From NCBI RefSeq assembly GCF_040954645.1, contig NC_092813.1, positions 14,734,136 to 14,798,135 on the forward strand: a stretch of DNA of 64,000 bases, written 5' to 3'. This stretch comes from Diabrotica undecimpunctata. Taxonomy: Eukaryota > Arthropoda > Insecta > Coleoptera > Chrysomelidae. This document shows, piece after piece, positions 49,001 through 61,890 of the stretch. The position numbers and the translations under genes were made by a program. The notes beneath the pieces were generated by a model. The model made no database searches. It had not been told where the DNA came from and worked only from the letters and a program-made list of their open reading frames with translations. Each line of letters starts with the position of its first letter. Position 1 is the first letter of the stretch.

Positions 49001-49229
49001 AGGATCCCACCTATTTCTTGGGATTTTCACTGGTTTTCTTTAATTAGACCAATATAGCCGCAATTAAATTCGACTATTGAAATATAAAACCAAATTTGAT
49101 ACTCGTTTTCTTATCACATTGTGATTAAAGAACTTCGCTTCGTATTGTTAACTCGTCGATGAATTACTTTATCTGTTTAACACTGTTTAAATCTTTAAAA
49201 TCCGTGAGGAACTTTAAAAAGGGTGTTTA

Positions 49230-51560
49230 ACCTTTGACAGTTATTTGACGTTTTTTGAATCGATTATTTGAAGCTTTATTTATAAACTTCAACATTTTAT
49301 TAAAAAAAATAACAGTTTGAAAAAGTGCTTTTTAGCTTGTAAATATTTATACTACTTTTGATATTTTTCATGTCATACGGCTGTACGTAGGCTCAATGAA
49401 AAGCTGGTGTAAAAGCACTTTAAAAAAAAAACAGAAATTTCCATAACCAATAACAAGAAACAAGCTGAGAAATTGCAGCGGACAGATCTCCCTTGCATTT
49501 TTCTGTGGCGATATTTTACGAGTACCATTATTTTAATTTTTCAAAACTAATTTACTTCTTCACTGTATATGCCATTTATAAATCGAATTATAAAATTTAG
49601 ATATTATTTTACAATGTGTTCAATTGTCAGCTTTTAATGTTAATAAACAATGAAAATATTGGCAATTTCTTAAATAAGAAAAAAAATGCTATTTGATTTC
49701 CTCTGGGCCATAGAAGGTTTTGTTTTTTTTTTAAATGTTTTTGTTATTAGCTTTATATTGAGCCTGCATACAAGTGTATGACATAAAAAAGTCAAAGTTA
49801 TTAGAAATTTTTATATGCTAAAAATTTGTTATTCTTCAAACTGATTTTTAAAAACAAACTTAATATAATCTTGATGTTTTTTTTTAATAATTTAAAACGA
49901 AGCCATAAAAATCGATATCTATTTACAAAATAACCCTAGAGTGACTGTTTGGACAAGTACAGTTGTTTAAATAATCGGTCTCCTGGATAAACAAATTGAA
50001 TAACTCATAAACTGTATGGTCGTTCTGTATGATATTTAGCACACTTTAAAAACTCATTAACTGCCATAATTTTAAATAGTTATTACATATCGTTATGCAG
50101 AAAAGAAAGTTATTTATATTTAAATTATTTATATTTATATTAACATTTATAAATTTTACTTTAAAAGTAAGGGTTTTTAAATGATCTCGGTCAATTCTTT
50201 ATGTATTTTAATTATAAAAATATCAATATTAGAGAACATTTTATGATCTATAACTTTTATTTTAACCATATATCTCTAACATGAATAAGAAACGTTTTAT
50301 GCGCATAAACTTTTTTCACTTTTTACGATTGTTTAATAAAAAAGCAAAGCAAAATTAGCTGAAGTTCACATAATTGTCATCAGCTACCCCTCATATACCT
50401 TTTAGAGACTTTAAATACCTGTTTAAGATTGTTTCAGCTTTTTTAGAGTTGTAGATCATAAAAAGTTATGTAATTTTTGAGAGTATCCAAATTAAAATAC
50501 ATGAAACTATTAACCGAAATAGTTGCAAAAAAAAACCTAATTTTTGCAGTTATTTATAAATTATAATAACTCTTTTTTGGGCAAGGACATGTAACATAGC
50601 TCCTTGAAATTATGGAAATTAATAAGTTATTAAAGTGCGCTAAATATCAATCAGAGCAAATAGTTTATAGGTTATTTAATCTGTTTATAAACATTTATAA
50701 TAACGTTGATATCGTTTATGCCACAAACTTATTTAGAGGCTTATGAAAAACTGGTGAAAAACACACTTTCTAAAAAAAACAGAATCTTCTATGACCATTA
50801 CTAGGCAAGAGAGCATTTTATATTTAAAACCAAAGAATTTTATTCTTAAAATTATACTTCCATTGTCTATTAACAGTAAGAGCTGAAAATTGAAGGGACC
50901 CTAAATGAAGATCTGAAATTGTGCGTTCCAACTTACATAATGGTATATGCGGTAAAGAAGTAAAAATTTATAACCCGTTAAAATGATGGTATTCGTAAAA
51001 TTCCGCTTCGGAAAAGTAGAATGGAGAACCATTTGAGCTAGGTTTTTTTTTTAGATTTGAACTTTTTCAAAACGAAGCGCGATTGCAGAATTAGCAATAT
51101 CTTGGCTTCTGTGACACGTAAAACATAATTTTTTTTTTCAAACTGGGATAGCTCAACAAAAAGTTGTTTACATAATCGCTTTCTACGATAAACAAATCGT
51201 CACTATTTTTATTAGTTACATTAGGTACATACCATTATGCAAAAACAAAGTTATTAAAATTTATAAATTTCTGCAAAATCAAGGGTTTTTTGCAACTATT
51301 TTGGTGAATTCTTTATATATTTTAATTTAGAAACTCACAAATGGAAGAACTTTTTGAATCTACAATTTTTATTTTAACTATTTTTCTCTAACTGGATAAA
51401 AAACATTTATAGCCAAAATCACCTGTATGTCTTCACAGATTTATTATTAACTAACCCTCATATATCTTTTAGAACCTTCAAATATCTGTATAAAATTTTT
51501 ACGTGAAACCAATAATTTTTTCCCAGATGGACCTTTGTATAAATTAGTTCTCCGATAAAG
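49230..51560. repeat. Foldback satellite-like DNA, copy 2
   Basis: Aligns with 15190-17560 throughout with small indels, for instance the extra TTTATATTTAAATTATTTATA near 50115 and a loss near 51405. Confidence 0.6.
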
Positions 51561-51877
51561 ATGAACTTATTTCTACTTTTCAATACAATAACTAAAAATA
51601 GCTAAAGAAATACATATTTAAATATCTAATACTTTGTTTATGTTTATTAACGTGATATTTTTTATTCACTAATTTGTTTTTCCGAAGTTTATTATATCAT
51701 AATTATAATACCAACGAAAACGTAAAATTCAAATTAATGCATCTCGAATATGACGCGTGCACCCTGGCGATAATAAAAAATGATGAATGAAAAAAAAATT
51801 AAACATTTTTTCAAGTTAATTACGTAACGGAAACGGTGTAAAATAAAAGAATATAAAAAAAATTTCTATTTACTTAC

Positions 51878-52000
51878 CAGAGTGTAATATCCATCTTTGA
51901 CAAGCCGAAGGATTTTTGTCGGAAATCTGAACATTCTTAATCCATGAATATTGTATGGTGATAAACCACATTTGTAATAACAACAAATATTTCCGGCCAT
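51878..52000 (-). pseudogene. THAP-domain protein exon 1, copy 2
   Basis: MAGNICCYYKCGLSPY, RMFRFPTK, then one A fewer than copy 1 shifts the frame before the Trp. The donor GTAAGTAA after 51878 is intact. At 123 bp rather than 124, its splice phase no longer suits exon 2 at 44123. The intron would be 7.75 kb. Confidence 0.7.
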
Positions 52001-52608
52001 CTGTAAAAAACCATTTATTTATTATGGAAGTAACATTATTTTAATTTAAAATCACTGTTTTCAAATATTATCGAATGTATGTAGTATCCGGTAAAATTTA
52101 TTTCTAAATACCTAATTTGTTTTCTCATACAATGTTTTTTTATGTTTTAAACACATATAATTAAAATGTTTTACTTACCTCGGACCAAATTTTTGTAATA
52201 CACTTCCAAATAAAATAAAATATTTAAATTCTTTAAACTTATTTAGATATAGGAAGATTTAGAAGCCACAGTACGTTTATGTACAATTTTAGTTGACACG
52301 ATATTTACTAGTTGATAGTAATAACTCTATTTTAAATGAATATCTTAATTGATTCAAGGTCTGTTTTTTGTAACATTTGTAAGTAAACCTGTTGCTACTA
52401 TGTCAGTGAAATATTGCAACGCTGGTGAATTTAATTCAGTGGATCAAAAATGGACGTTTAGTTTAGTCCTTTACGTTTTCACATAGCACCATCTAGTATA
52501 ATGTATATCAAACAAACAATGGTATATTAAAATCTATTGAGACAGAAAGAGTGGTGACATCTAGTGACTGTCTCAATTAGAATCAAACAAATTTATACAT
52601 TGCGTTGG

Positions 52609-52632
52609 CTAACTAGTCCTATTTAAACAATG
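52609..52632 (-). repeat. Right terminal inverted repeat, P-like copy 2
   Basis: Exact complement of 42987-43010, followed by GTAAAAC. Confidence 0.85.
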
Positions 52633-54600
52633 GTAAAACTAATAATGTGGCCATTTATGCCGTATAAATGATTGAAAAGCGACTGGATCTAAATTACTGT
52701 CCATAAAAAAGGTATTAATATGTTTTGAGAAAAGCTCTTCTAATACATGGGAATACATAGATGACCTTGTGGAATTTGATGTTATCTAGAGAAAAGACAA
52801 ATTTTCGTTTTAGATTCTGATATTTCTAAACCAATACTTTCATAGTGATTAAGAACAGCTTTAATTGAGAGATCAAAATTATTTTTACATATATCCAATG
52901 ATTTGTGGGCTGTGTAAACTACTACATCATCAGCATATTGAATAATTGTTGTTGTGCTATTAATACAATTTTCTAAATCCATATTATATAAAATAAATTG
53001 TATTGGGCTTAATATTCTACCCTGTGGAATTCCTATATTTGTAAGACGTGGTGGAGAGATGGAATGGTTGATTCTTAAAAAAGTTTATCTATTAATGTAC
53101 AGAGTCCTTAGAAAGCTAGCTATGGTGATGGGGAACCCGATATCTAATAGGTTTTTATGCATAATGTCCAAGTTAACGGTATCGAATGCAGAGGAGACAT
53201 CAAGAAAAGCAGCCATAGTATACATATTATCAGTACAGTTTATTAGTATGTATGAGACTAAGGCAGTTATGGCATCTTGAGTTGATTTTGATTTTCGAAA
53301 TCCATACTGAGATTTTGGGAACTAACCAATGTTCAATTCTATTTTTTATTAATCTTTCTAACGTCTTTAGGAAGCAAGAGGCTAAGAATATTGGCCTATA
53401 TGATCTACTGCAATTTTCTAGTTTCCCAGGTTTTTTAATAGGTATTATTCCTTCCAGCTGTCTGGAATTTGTGACGTATCATTCCAAATGTCATTAAAAA
53501 TATTTAATAATGATATTTTATAGTGGTGAAGAATATGGTATATCATGGAATATGAAATATCCTGGTCTTTACCTGGAGCACTACTATTTTGTTCACTAAG
53601 TACTCGCTCTAACTCCCACATTTTAAATGGTTCTTCTAAGCCAAACCTACCTCTTGACACTGTTTCGCTGTATTCTAGAAAATGTTTTGAAGGTACCCAC
53701 TGTGGAGATATTTTCTTATGAAATTCATCTAGCCAGCTGGATTCTGGATCTATTGGAATCTTCTTGGACTGTTTGCGATTTTTAAAAGCGTTTACTTTCT
53801 TCCATACTTCACTGATTTGTGTTTTTGAATTTAGCCTTTCGCAGTATTCTACCCAATGCTGTTTTTTCTTATGTTTGAAGAGTTTTTTTGCGACAGCGTC
53901 AAGTCTCTAAAATTCAACTAAATTATATCTTGTAGGATTTTGTTTATATTTTCCATATGCAATTTTTCGGTTATCAGCGGCGGTTTTGCAACTTTCACAC
54001 CACCATTGGTTCGAAATTCGTCTCTTATGTATTCCGTCAGATGAAAACTTTGATATTGCTAAATTGGCTGCTTTATTAATGTTTGCTATTAGAGTTTGAT
54101 TGATAGTTTCCAGGAGAATTTTCAGCTTCTAGTACAGATGTGTATAATTTCCAATCGGCCTTGTTAAGATTTCAGATCTTGTGACAGTTTTGAGTTGGAA
54201 ATGAAGTTATATGATCTGTTTCTATGTTAATGATAATCTAAAGATGATTGGATCTATGAGGGTCTTGTAGGACTCTCCAAGTAAAAAATTTTGAAATATC
54301 AAATTTTGAAATACAATGATCAATACATTCTAAAAGTTTTTTACCATAGCTGTCTTCAATTTCACAGCCCCATGCGATACTGTGGGAATTAAAACCCACA
54401 CCAATAATAAACGGTTTAGGTATGTCTTCAAAGAATTCCAACCATTGACTTTCAGATATCTTGGTCTTTGATTCAATGTAAACTAACACAATATTGGTGA
54501 GATTTTTACCTCGGAAAATTTTAACTGAAATATATTTATGAGTGAAAGGATATCTATTTTTAAGATTTATTTCTTCGCATCTAAAGTTTTGTTTTATTAT
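52633..54600 (-). pseudogene. NLR-5 ORF2, endonuclease end, linker and RT
   Basis: Minus strand. The endonuclease C-terminal half (54590-54200) shows PKPFIIGVGFNSHSIAWG, where GDFN has become GVGFN. The linker at 54130-53700 includes KIPIDPESSWLDEFH. RT: SSAPGKDQDISYSMI, FRKSKSTQDA, AAFLDVSSAFD, GIPQGRILSP and QYADDVVVY (52925), with stops near 53465, 53115 and 52780. It ends at 52640 in FIRHKWPHY-stop, which continues in frame as FYYRDGSK at 42986. The 5' end is cut at about 54600 by the tail of the next retrotransposon. Confidence 0.8.
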
Positions 54601-57265
54601 TTAAAACACGTATACCACATCAACCACGCAGGGTTATTAGTGGAATGACAAACACAATAGTTTTAATACGATTATGTACATTAAATAGTATAATACAATT
54701 TTATATCTTTTAAATAACTTAATACATTTAAATTTTTATCTGTCAAGATGGATTTGAGGTCGTCTGGAATTCCATACAATCTTCTTTGATTTTGGAAACA
54801 GGGGCAATCAAGCAGGAAGTGTTTCACTGTCAATGAAATGGAGCAGTTATTGCAAATTGGCGGTGGATCTTTAGTGATTAAAAATTTGTGTGTGACAGCA
54901 GTATGACCAATTCTTTAACGGTTTATAATTACTTGATCTCGTCTACTTGTGGGGTTATTCAAAGAGCTGTTTACCTTTGGGCATATTGGGTTTAATTTGG
55001 TTACTGAATTTTCCCAGTAATTTTGCCAAATGTTATTGCAATGATCTTTAATTAAATGTTTCATGTCACAATAAGGATATTTTGTCATTTTTGTAGTATC
55101 TTCTAAGTTGATACGGCTTGTAGTTGCTGGTTGATTTGCTTTTTCATTTCCCCAGATTCCAGTATGCGATGGTACCCAAATGAAAGCTATGTCCTTTCCC
55201 ATGGAATGAAGTATTTCTAATTCATTTTTTATTGCTTGTATAATGGGATTTGTTGTATAAATTTGCTTTTTAATTTCAATAACGCATTAAGTGAATCTGT
55301 AATGATGACGCACTTCATATTGTTACTCGTTTTGAAAAAAGTTAAGGCTTTTAATATAGCTATGATTTCACCTATGAGTATACTACAATTTGTTGGTAAG
55401 TGTATGCTGTAGAAGATTTCTTCATCAGAATAGTAAGCAGCAGCATGTCCATCTTGGGTTTTAGAAGCGTCGGTAAAGATTTGTAAGCAGTTGGGGTAAT
55501 TTGATATGATGTCTGCAAAAAGTTGTTTAATTATCGAGAAGTTTATATATGATTTGGGATACCTTCTTAGTGTTAGGTCAATGGTAAGTAGGCGGGTTGT
55601 CCATGGAGGAGATATTGCATTTGTATATAGCAATAGACTAAGTTGATCCATGTTAAAATTTGTGACTTTTATTCTTTCTATTAAAGGAATACAGTTTATT
55701 GTCTTTTTAAAAGAGAGGATGCCAGGGTGGAAAATTTGAGAGAAAAGAGGATGTTGTTTTTGAATTGAAATTTTGGCAATATATTTTAGTGATAATTGTT
55801 GTCGCCTTATGTTTAGAGGTGGCTCTTTGGCTAGAACTTGTAGACTACTAGTGGGACTAGTTCTAAATGCACCAAGTGCTAAACTCAAAGCTGTAGATTG
55901 AATACCGTTAAGCCTTTTTAAGGTAGTTTTGCTTGCAGAGTTATAACAAATGCAACCGTAATCCAGTTTACTCCTAATGAGTGATTTATATAAGTTTCTT
56001 AATATTTTAGTATCTGCTTCACAAACTTTATTAGACATAATTTTGAGTATATTTAAGCTAGATTGACAGGAATGTTGTGGATTATTGATACGTAAGTTCC
56101 TATTTAAGGTTCTGGTAAAAGTTAAACCTAGAAAATTAACTTCTTCTGATTATTTTAATGCTAAATTATTTAAAGTTATGTAAGTTGAATATCGAGATGT
56201 TTTTATTAAAAATTATGTAATGTGTTTTTTCTGTAGAGAAGTTAAACCCAGTTTTTAACGCCCAATTTTCAATCCGAGTTAAAAAATTTTGTAAAATTTT
56301 AGTTGCCGATTTTATATTGTTTGATTTAGTATAAACGACGGTGTCGTCAGCATAAAGACTGGCTTTAATTGGACTTATGATGGACTTAGGATGGAACCTT
56401 GAGGGATTCCATTATGTAATGTTCTTGTTGAGCTTTTAAGGCCATTTATTCTAATTTCTATTGATCGATTCTTTAAAAAATTGTTTACAAATGCTAGTAT
56501 GTTACCTTAAATCCCGTTATCGCTTAGATTTTTCAAAATGCAGTGTCTTCAAGTTTTGTCAAAAGCTTGGCTGATGTCAAAAAAAAATAGCAATCAGTTT
56601 TTGGTTGTTTGAAAAAGCTTCATTAATTGAGGTTTGTAAAGTAACATGGTTATCTGACGTCGATCTACCTCTTCGAAAGGCACTTTGATAAGGGGAAAGG
56701 AGATTATTATTTTCCAGGTACCATACAAGACGAAGGTTTGAAATTTTTTCCAAGATTTTACACATACTACAGGTAAGCGAGATGGGGCGGTAAGAAGTGG
56801 GCTTATCTTTAGGTTTGTTGGGCTTGATGATGGGAATTATTACAGCCGGGGCCCAAAGATCAGGAAATTTATGTTTTAGAAAACAAGTATTAAATAAATT
56901 TAGTAAAACTAGTTTAGCTGTAAATGGCAAGTTTTTTATAAATATTGGTGGTATGTCATCTGGTCCAGCCGAGGCGTTTTTTAAATCAGAAATAGCAAAT
57001 TCTAATTCTTGAAGAGTTATAGTGATGTTTAAAGGATCATTGGTATCGTTTATGGCGATAATAGAGGATTCTATAGTTTCCTTGTGCGTTAACATTTCCT
57101 GAGGTATATCATTATTGCTAGAATTTTGTTGATAAATATCAGCAAATGTTTCTGCAATAGCTTTGTGACAAGTAATTAGTGTTTGACCATGAGTTAAGGA
57201 GATTATTAGTTCAAAAGAGTTGGAACCTTTGAGTTTACGAATTTTAGACCAAATGACATCTAAAG
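54601..57265 (-). pseudogene. IEL-4 ORF2, RT to C-terminus, and 3' end
   Basis: Minus strand. RT: ASAGPDDIPPIFIKNLP, YRPISLTCSMCK, FRRGRSTSDN; the frame breaks near 56577 before the FFDI motif is complete, the catalytic zone near 56350 reads LYADDTVVY, and PQGS is broken. RNase H: FTDASKTQDGHAAAY (55470), IGEIIAILKAL, ITDSLNAL and WVPSHTGIWGNEKAN (Asp changed to Asn). A Cys/His tail (CSISLTVKHFLLDCP-like) lies near 54830. The 3' UTR carries ATAACCCTGCGTGGTTGATG at 54625. The frame resumes on the far side of the Gypsy element at 62650. Confidence 0.85.
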
Positions 57266-57269
57266 GGGT
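57266..57269 (+). repeat. Gypsy target-site duplication, left
   Basis: GGGT, repeated at 62646-62649. Removing the Gypsy element and one GGGT restores the split ORF2 reading NSSTP-LDVIW. Confidence 0.85.
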
Positions 57270-57902
57270 TGTGATGGGTAGCTCTTTCGGGGCGACAGAC
57301 TCAGTAAAACACAGGTTGTAATAAAAAAAATAAATCTATTAATTTAGCATATATACAATTAACAATAATAAAATGAATTCTACGCCGTACATACAGTAAA
57401 TAAAAATGAAGTGAATTCTACATCCCCGTCTGGGTCCCGCGATGAATAAACGCCCCGGCGAACGTCTATAAAAGAAAAGAAACTAATTATTACTAATAAA
57501 GAAAAGAAATATCAGACCAACGGTAATGTTCAATACACAATACCGACGGGTTCCGCTTGGCTAAGGACAGAGTACAATCCTCAATACGGAAATCTCTCTG
57601 TCCGGGTTGGCTCTGTGCAGATCCACGGTAATGTTCAATACACAATACCGATGGGTTCCGCTTAGTTAAGGACAGAGTACGATCCTCAATACGGAAATCT
57701 CTCTGTCCGGGTTGGCTCGCAGGTTCACTACACTGGCGAGTCAGGGAGCCTAGAGCGCTAACTACAAGACTGTCTAATTCCGCTATTCACACGCCTTAAA
57801 TAGTCGTTCCGAATCCCACTTCGCCGTCCCGTTGTAGAAGTGGATGCGCAAATATTGACACTCTCACGGTTCGAACTGTTAAACGATCAGAACATCGTTA
57901 CA
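57270..57902 (-). repeat. Gypsy 3' LTR, 633 bp, with internal 105-bp repeats
   Basis: On the minus strand it starts TGTAACGATGTTCTGATCG and ends CCATCACA. It contains two near-identical direct repeats, 57520-57624 and 57625-57718 (ACGGTAATGTTCAATACACA..), which may be promoter or enhancer units. Confidence 0.85.
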
Positions 57903-57915
57903 CCCTCTTCTGTTT
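57903..57915 (-). other. Gypsy polypurine tract
   Basis: AAACAGAAGAGGG on the minus strand lies directly against the LTR. In the family it primes second-strand synthesis. Confidence 0.8.
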
Positions 57916-57997
57916 GGAAAAAAAAGTAACATACCTTTTTTTTGTGTTTATGGTGTCTACAGCCTTGTGATGCCATCTATCCCTCTCGGTATCTTTA

Positions 57998-60900
57998 TCA
58001 CAATATTCCTCCCCATGGTTTTAAATCTTTTACATGCGCCGTCATCTGCTTGCGGCTACTACTATCGGCCAATTTCCGTTTTACTATTACTGGTGATATC
58101 ACTGACGTTACTATGTATGGTCCTGAGTACTTCGGCGCTAGTTTGCTGGTGAAAGCTGCACTAGCCGATGATATATGGTGTTCCTTTTTCATGACTCGAT
58201 CTCCTGGATGTGGCTGCCAGTCTCTTCGTCTTAGATCGTAATGTTTCTTTTGGTCCTCGAAAGCGTGTTCCATGTGCACTTTCGCCAGTTCTCTTAACGC
58301 TTCTAACTTGTTTAAGTTCTCTGCATACCCCTGTATATCTTGTCCATTTGTCGCCTCTGTTGTGTCTAATTCTCTTCCGAAATTAAGAAGCGCTGGTGAA
58401 AATCCTGTTGAATCGTGTCTTGACGAATTTATGGCGTAGCAGAATTCTGGTATAAATTTGTCCCAGTCTTTATGGTTATCCTCCACGTAAGTAGCTATCA
58501 TCGTTTTCAGTACTTTGTTTATTCGTTCTACTGGATTGCATTGAGGTGAGTACGGCGCTGTTAGAATGTGATGTATGTTATAGGATTTTAGAAACGCCTT
58601 AAAACTTCCGCTTGTGAACTGCGCGCCGTTGTCCGAGATGATTTTCTTCGGAAGACCGAATTGCATGACTACCTTTTATCGTAGAGTGTCGATGATTGAG
58701 TTGGTAGATGCTGATCTTATTAGCTGGGCGATGACCCATTTGGTAAACCGGTTTTGCACGACTATTAAGAAAATGTTTCCTTTTGCAGATCTTGGGAATG
58801 GTCCCATTAAATCAACTGAGATAGTATGCCAAGGCTGTTCTACAGTGAACGGTTGCATTTTCCCGGCTGGTTGCATTTGAGACGGTTTATATTGGAGGCA
58901 CTCGTACAGGCTCTAACCTAGTCTGCAATTTGTTTAAACATCTTAGGCCAATAGTACTTTTGCGCTATTCGGCAAATTGTTTTTGCAATTCCTAAGTGGC
59001 CTGCTGTGGTCGAGTCATGATTTTCCTCCAAAATATCTTTCCTTTTATATCTTGGTACGCATAATTTCCATGGGTTATTAAACTCTGGGTCGGCTAAATT
59101 ACGGCTGCTCCAAAAGTGTTTATATAATTTCCCGTTTGATATTTGTAAATCCGGGAAATCGTCTGGGTTCTGGAGTACATTCCTATATAAATTATCGTAC
59201 CAACTGCATGATTCCAGCTCTGATGCTAATAATTCCGACTCTGGTTCTTCACTCTGGTTTTCTTGTGGTTGTCGTGACAAAGCATCTGCTACCTTGTTGA
59301 GGTCTCCCTTTCTATATATTACCTCGAAATCGTACTGTTGCAGTTCTAAACTCCACCTGGCTAACCGACCTGACGGGTTTTTAAGGTTTTTCAGCCATTT
59401 GAGGAACTAATGGTCTGATATGACCTTAAAATTGTATCCTTCTATATATGGCCCCATTTGCTTTATCCCGTACACGATGGATAGACATGCTTTTTCCGTT
59501 GTGGAATATTTTGTCTCGGCTGGTGTGAGGGTTCGACTAGCATATGCAATTACTTTATCCTGGCCGTTGTATTTCTGTGTTAGTGCAACCCCAAGTCCAC
59601 AGTTCGACGCATCTGTTTGCAGGTAAAATGTTTTTGAAAAATCGGGGCATGCTAATACTGGGGCCAATGTAAGTTTGGATTTTAGTTCTTCAAACGCGTT
59701 TTCCTGTTTATCGGTCCATTTCCATCTTATCTTCTTCTTTAGAAGCATGTTTAGCCGTCCTGCTATTGTCGAATAGTTCTCTATAAATCGGCGGTACCAT
59801 CATGTTATTCCTAGGAACCGGCGAAGTTGACGCACATTTCTCGGTGCTGTAAGTCCGGTTATAGCGTTGGTTTTCTCCGGGTCAGTTTTTATTCCTTCTG
59901 CTCCAACCACATGTCCTAAGTATCTGAATTCTGATTGGCAAAACGTGCATTTCTCGAAGTTCAGCTGTAATCTGGCTTCTTTCAGTCTTCGGAAGACTTC
60001 GTGTAGGTGATTTAAATGCTCTTGGAGCGTTTTAGATATTACTACGATATCATCCAAGTAGGCAAACGCAAATTCCATATCGGAAGGTATTACCTTATCC
60101 AGTAGGCGTTGGAAAGTGGCTCCTGCCGAATGCAGTCCGAATGGGGTGGTTTTGAACTGAAAATGGCCTTTTCCGGGTACGCTGAATGCTGTCACTGGGC
60201 GGCTTGTTTCTTCTAGGGGTATTTAAAAATATCCCTGTTTCAAACCGAGGGTCGATATAAAATTTGCTTCCTTAAGTCTATCCAGAATTTCCGATATTCT
60301 GGGTAACGGATATGCGTCCTTACCAGATAGTTCGTTGACTTTTCTAAAGTCAATGCAAAATCTGTATGAGTTATCCTTTTTCCTAACTAGTACAATCGGT
60401 GAACTCCAACCACTTGTGGAGGGTTCGATGGTTCCTTCTTTTAACATCTTCTTCACTTCTTGGTTGATGATCTGTAGCATTGCGGGACTGTGCCGCCTAT
60501 AAGGCTGCTTGACTGGATCGCACTTTTTCTTTAATTTTATTTCGTGTCTTATTAAGTTGGTGGGTCCCGTTATGTTCTCAAACTCCCTTAGTTCTTTTCT
60601 TAGGAACCTTTCTAAATCCGTATTTTGAGTGGAGTCTTTTAAAGTGTTACATGTCTCTTCTTGATGTTGTATGTATTGTTTGGTCGTATGTTTATCGAAT
60701 TTAAGTTCGATAGAATGGTTCCTGAGGAAATCCACTCCTATTAATGCATCTTCCGTCAACCCTGGCATTACTATGAATGTTTGTCGGATTTGTAACTTAT
60801 CGATCTCGCATTCAATTGTCAACTATTGGTTAAGCTTCATTGGCGCTCCATTTGCTAGTCTTGTTCTACCGCTGTAGCTATCTAGAGAGTCCTTGTATAT

Positions 60901-61060
60901 ATGAGCTATTCTATCCCCGACGTAATTTTTAGTGGTTCCTGTGTCGATGAGCGCTCTGTATGTTCTTTGCCCTATTTTCAGTGATGCGAACAGTCTAATG
61001 TCATTGCTTGCTAGCTGTGTAACGGCGAAAACGAATGGAGTCGAATCTTGTCATACAGAC
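57998..61060 (-). pseudogene. Gypsy pol remnant (protease, RT, RNase H, integrase)
   Basis: Protease: ALIDTGTT near 60940 with the DTG active site, then LIGVDFLR. RT: VRKKDNSYRFCIDFR, TTPFGLHSAG and FAYLDDIVV near 60040. RNase H: FYLQTDASNCGLGVAL and YSTTEKACLSIV. Integrase: a His-His zinc part (HDSTTAGHLG), then VDLMGPFP, SDNGAQF and NPVERINKVLK for the D, D, E residues, and a KLAPKYSGPY segment before the end at 57998. Stop codons lie at 60823, 60223, 59800, 59407, 58918 and 58676, and a frameshift lies between 58876 and 58918 where the second Cys of the zinc part is lost. No product can be made. Confidence 0.9.
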
Positions 61061-61166
61061 TGGGACGACTCCTTGTTTCTCCAGTCTGTAATTCGTTTCC
61101 CTGACGCCTGAAACAGCAGTCACTGCTGTAAACCCCTTCTCTGCCACAACGCGAACAAAACTTTTC

Positions 61167-61890
61167 TCATGGGTTTTTGCAGTTTTTGCGGATGTGACCT
61201 GGCATCCTGCATCTAAAGCATTTCGTTTTCGCATCGTACTCTGCTTGGTCCGTGCGTCTCCAGTTTCCACGGCAAATCTGATTTACTCTGGTCTTTTCGT
61301 CTTCTAGAGCTTCGTATTCTTGGGCTAAACCTTGTAATTCGGCTAAGTTTCCGAAATCCCGATGGCGGCAAGCATAAAGCTTATATTCTGGTAACAAATT
61401 TTTGTATATCCTTTCGAGTTCTTGATTTCTGGAAAAAGATCCTTCTCGTCTGATTAATGTTTGAATCTCCGTGATATATCTATCTACTGGTTCGTTTTGT
61501 CTCTGATTTCTGTTTCGGATTTGCTCTTCTAGTTGTAGCAAATATCCCCTGGGATAAAAAGCTTTTTTAAAATATTCGCTGAAATCTGTCCATGACTTCC
61601 AATTTTTGTTATTGTTTCTGTACCATAACAAAGCGTGGTCTCCTAATAATTCTGGTAATGCTCTTAGTAGATCTTGTTTATCGATCTCGTAGGCCAAGCT
61701 TAATTCGTCTATCCTCTCTAAGAATTCTATTGCATCCGAATGTTTCTTGTCGAAGTGTGTGTTCCACTTTCGTACTTGATTTAGCAATTCTGATTGCCCC
61801 ATCTGTTTCGTTATTGTTAATTCCTGTAATTGTCTTCGGATGCCCGAAATTTCCTGGGTCAGTGTGTCGGATTCTGTTTCCTTGGAAGTT
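61167..61890 (-). pseudogene. Gypsy gag remnant, N-terminus missing
   Basis: The frame is open from about 61888 (no start codon, as the 5' end is replaced) to a TGA at 61167. It carries the capsid-like pattern LLWYRNNNKNWKSWTDFSEYF and one good CCHC zinc knuckle, CFRCRMPGHIRKNC, near 61200. Past the TGA a second knuckle-like motif (CSRCGREGVYSSDC) has Tyr instead of His. Gag and pol lie in different frames. Confidence 0.85.

Larger units (their letters stand above)
42987..52632 (-). mobile_element. P-like DNA transposon, copy 2, complete ends
   Basis: Perfect 24-bp terminal inverted repeats (42987-43010 and 52609-52632), starting CATTGTTTAAATAGGACTAG, and a 7-bp target duplication define a 9,646-bp element inserted in the retrotransposon NLR-5. 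Inside, in order: left subterminal DNA, block A, THAP exon 2 (minus), I-like retroelement pieces (minus), foldback satellite, THAP exon 1 (minus). A THAP domain, ends starting CA and a 7-8 bp duplication fit the P superfamily. No transposase catalytic domain is visible, so it is probably non-autonomous and was moved by a relative. Confidence 0.75.

Noticed and set aside
57942..58241. Plus-strand frames over the Gypsy integrase (also 58614, 59420, 60671, 61592)
   Set aside because: All are antisense shadows of Gypsy gag and pol.
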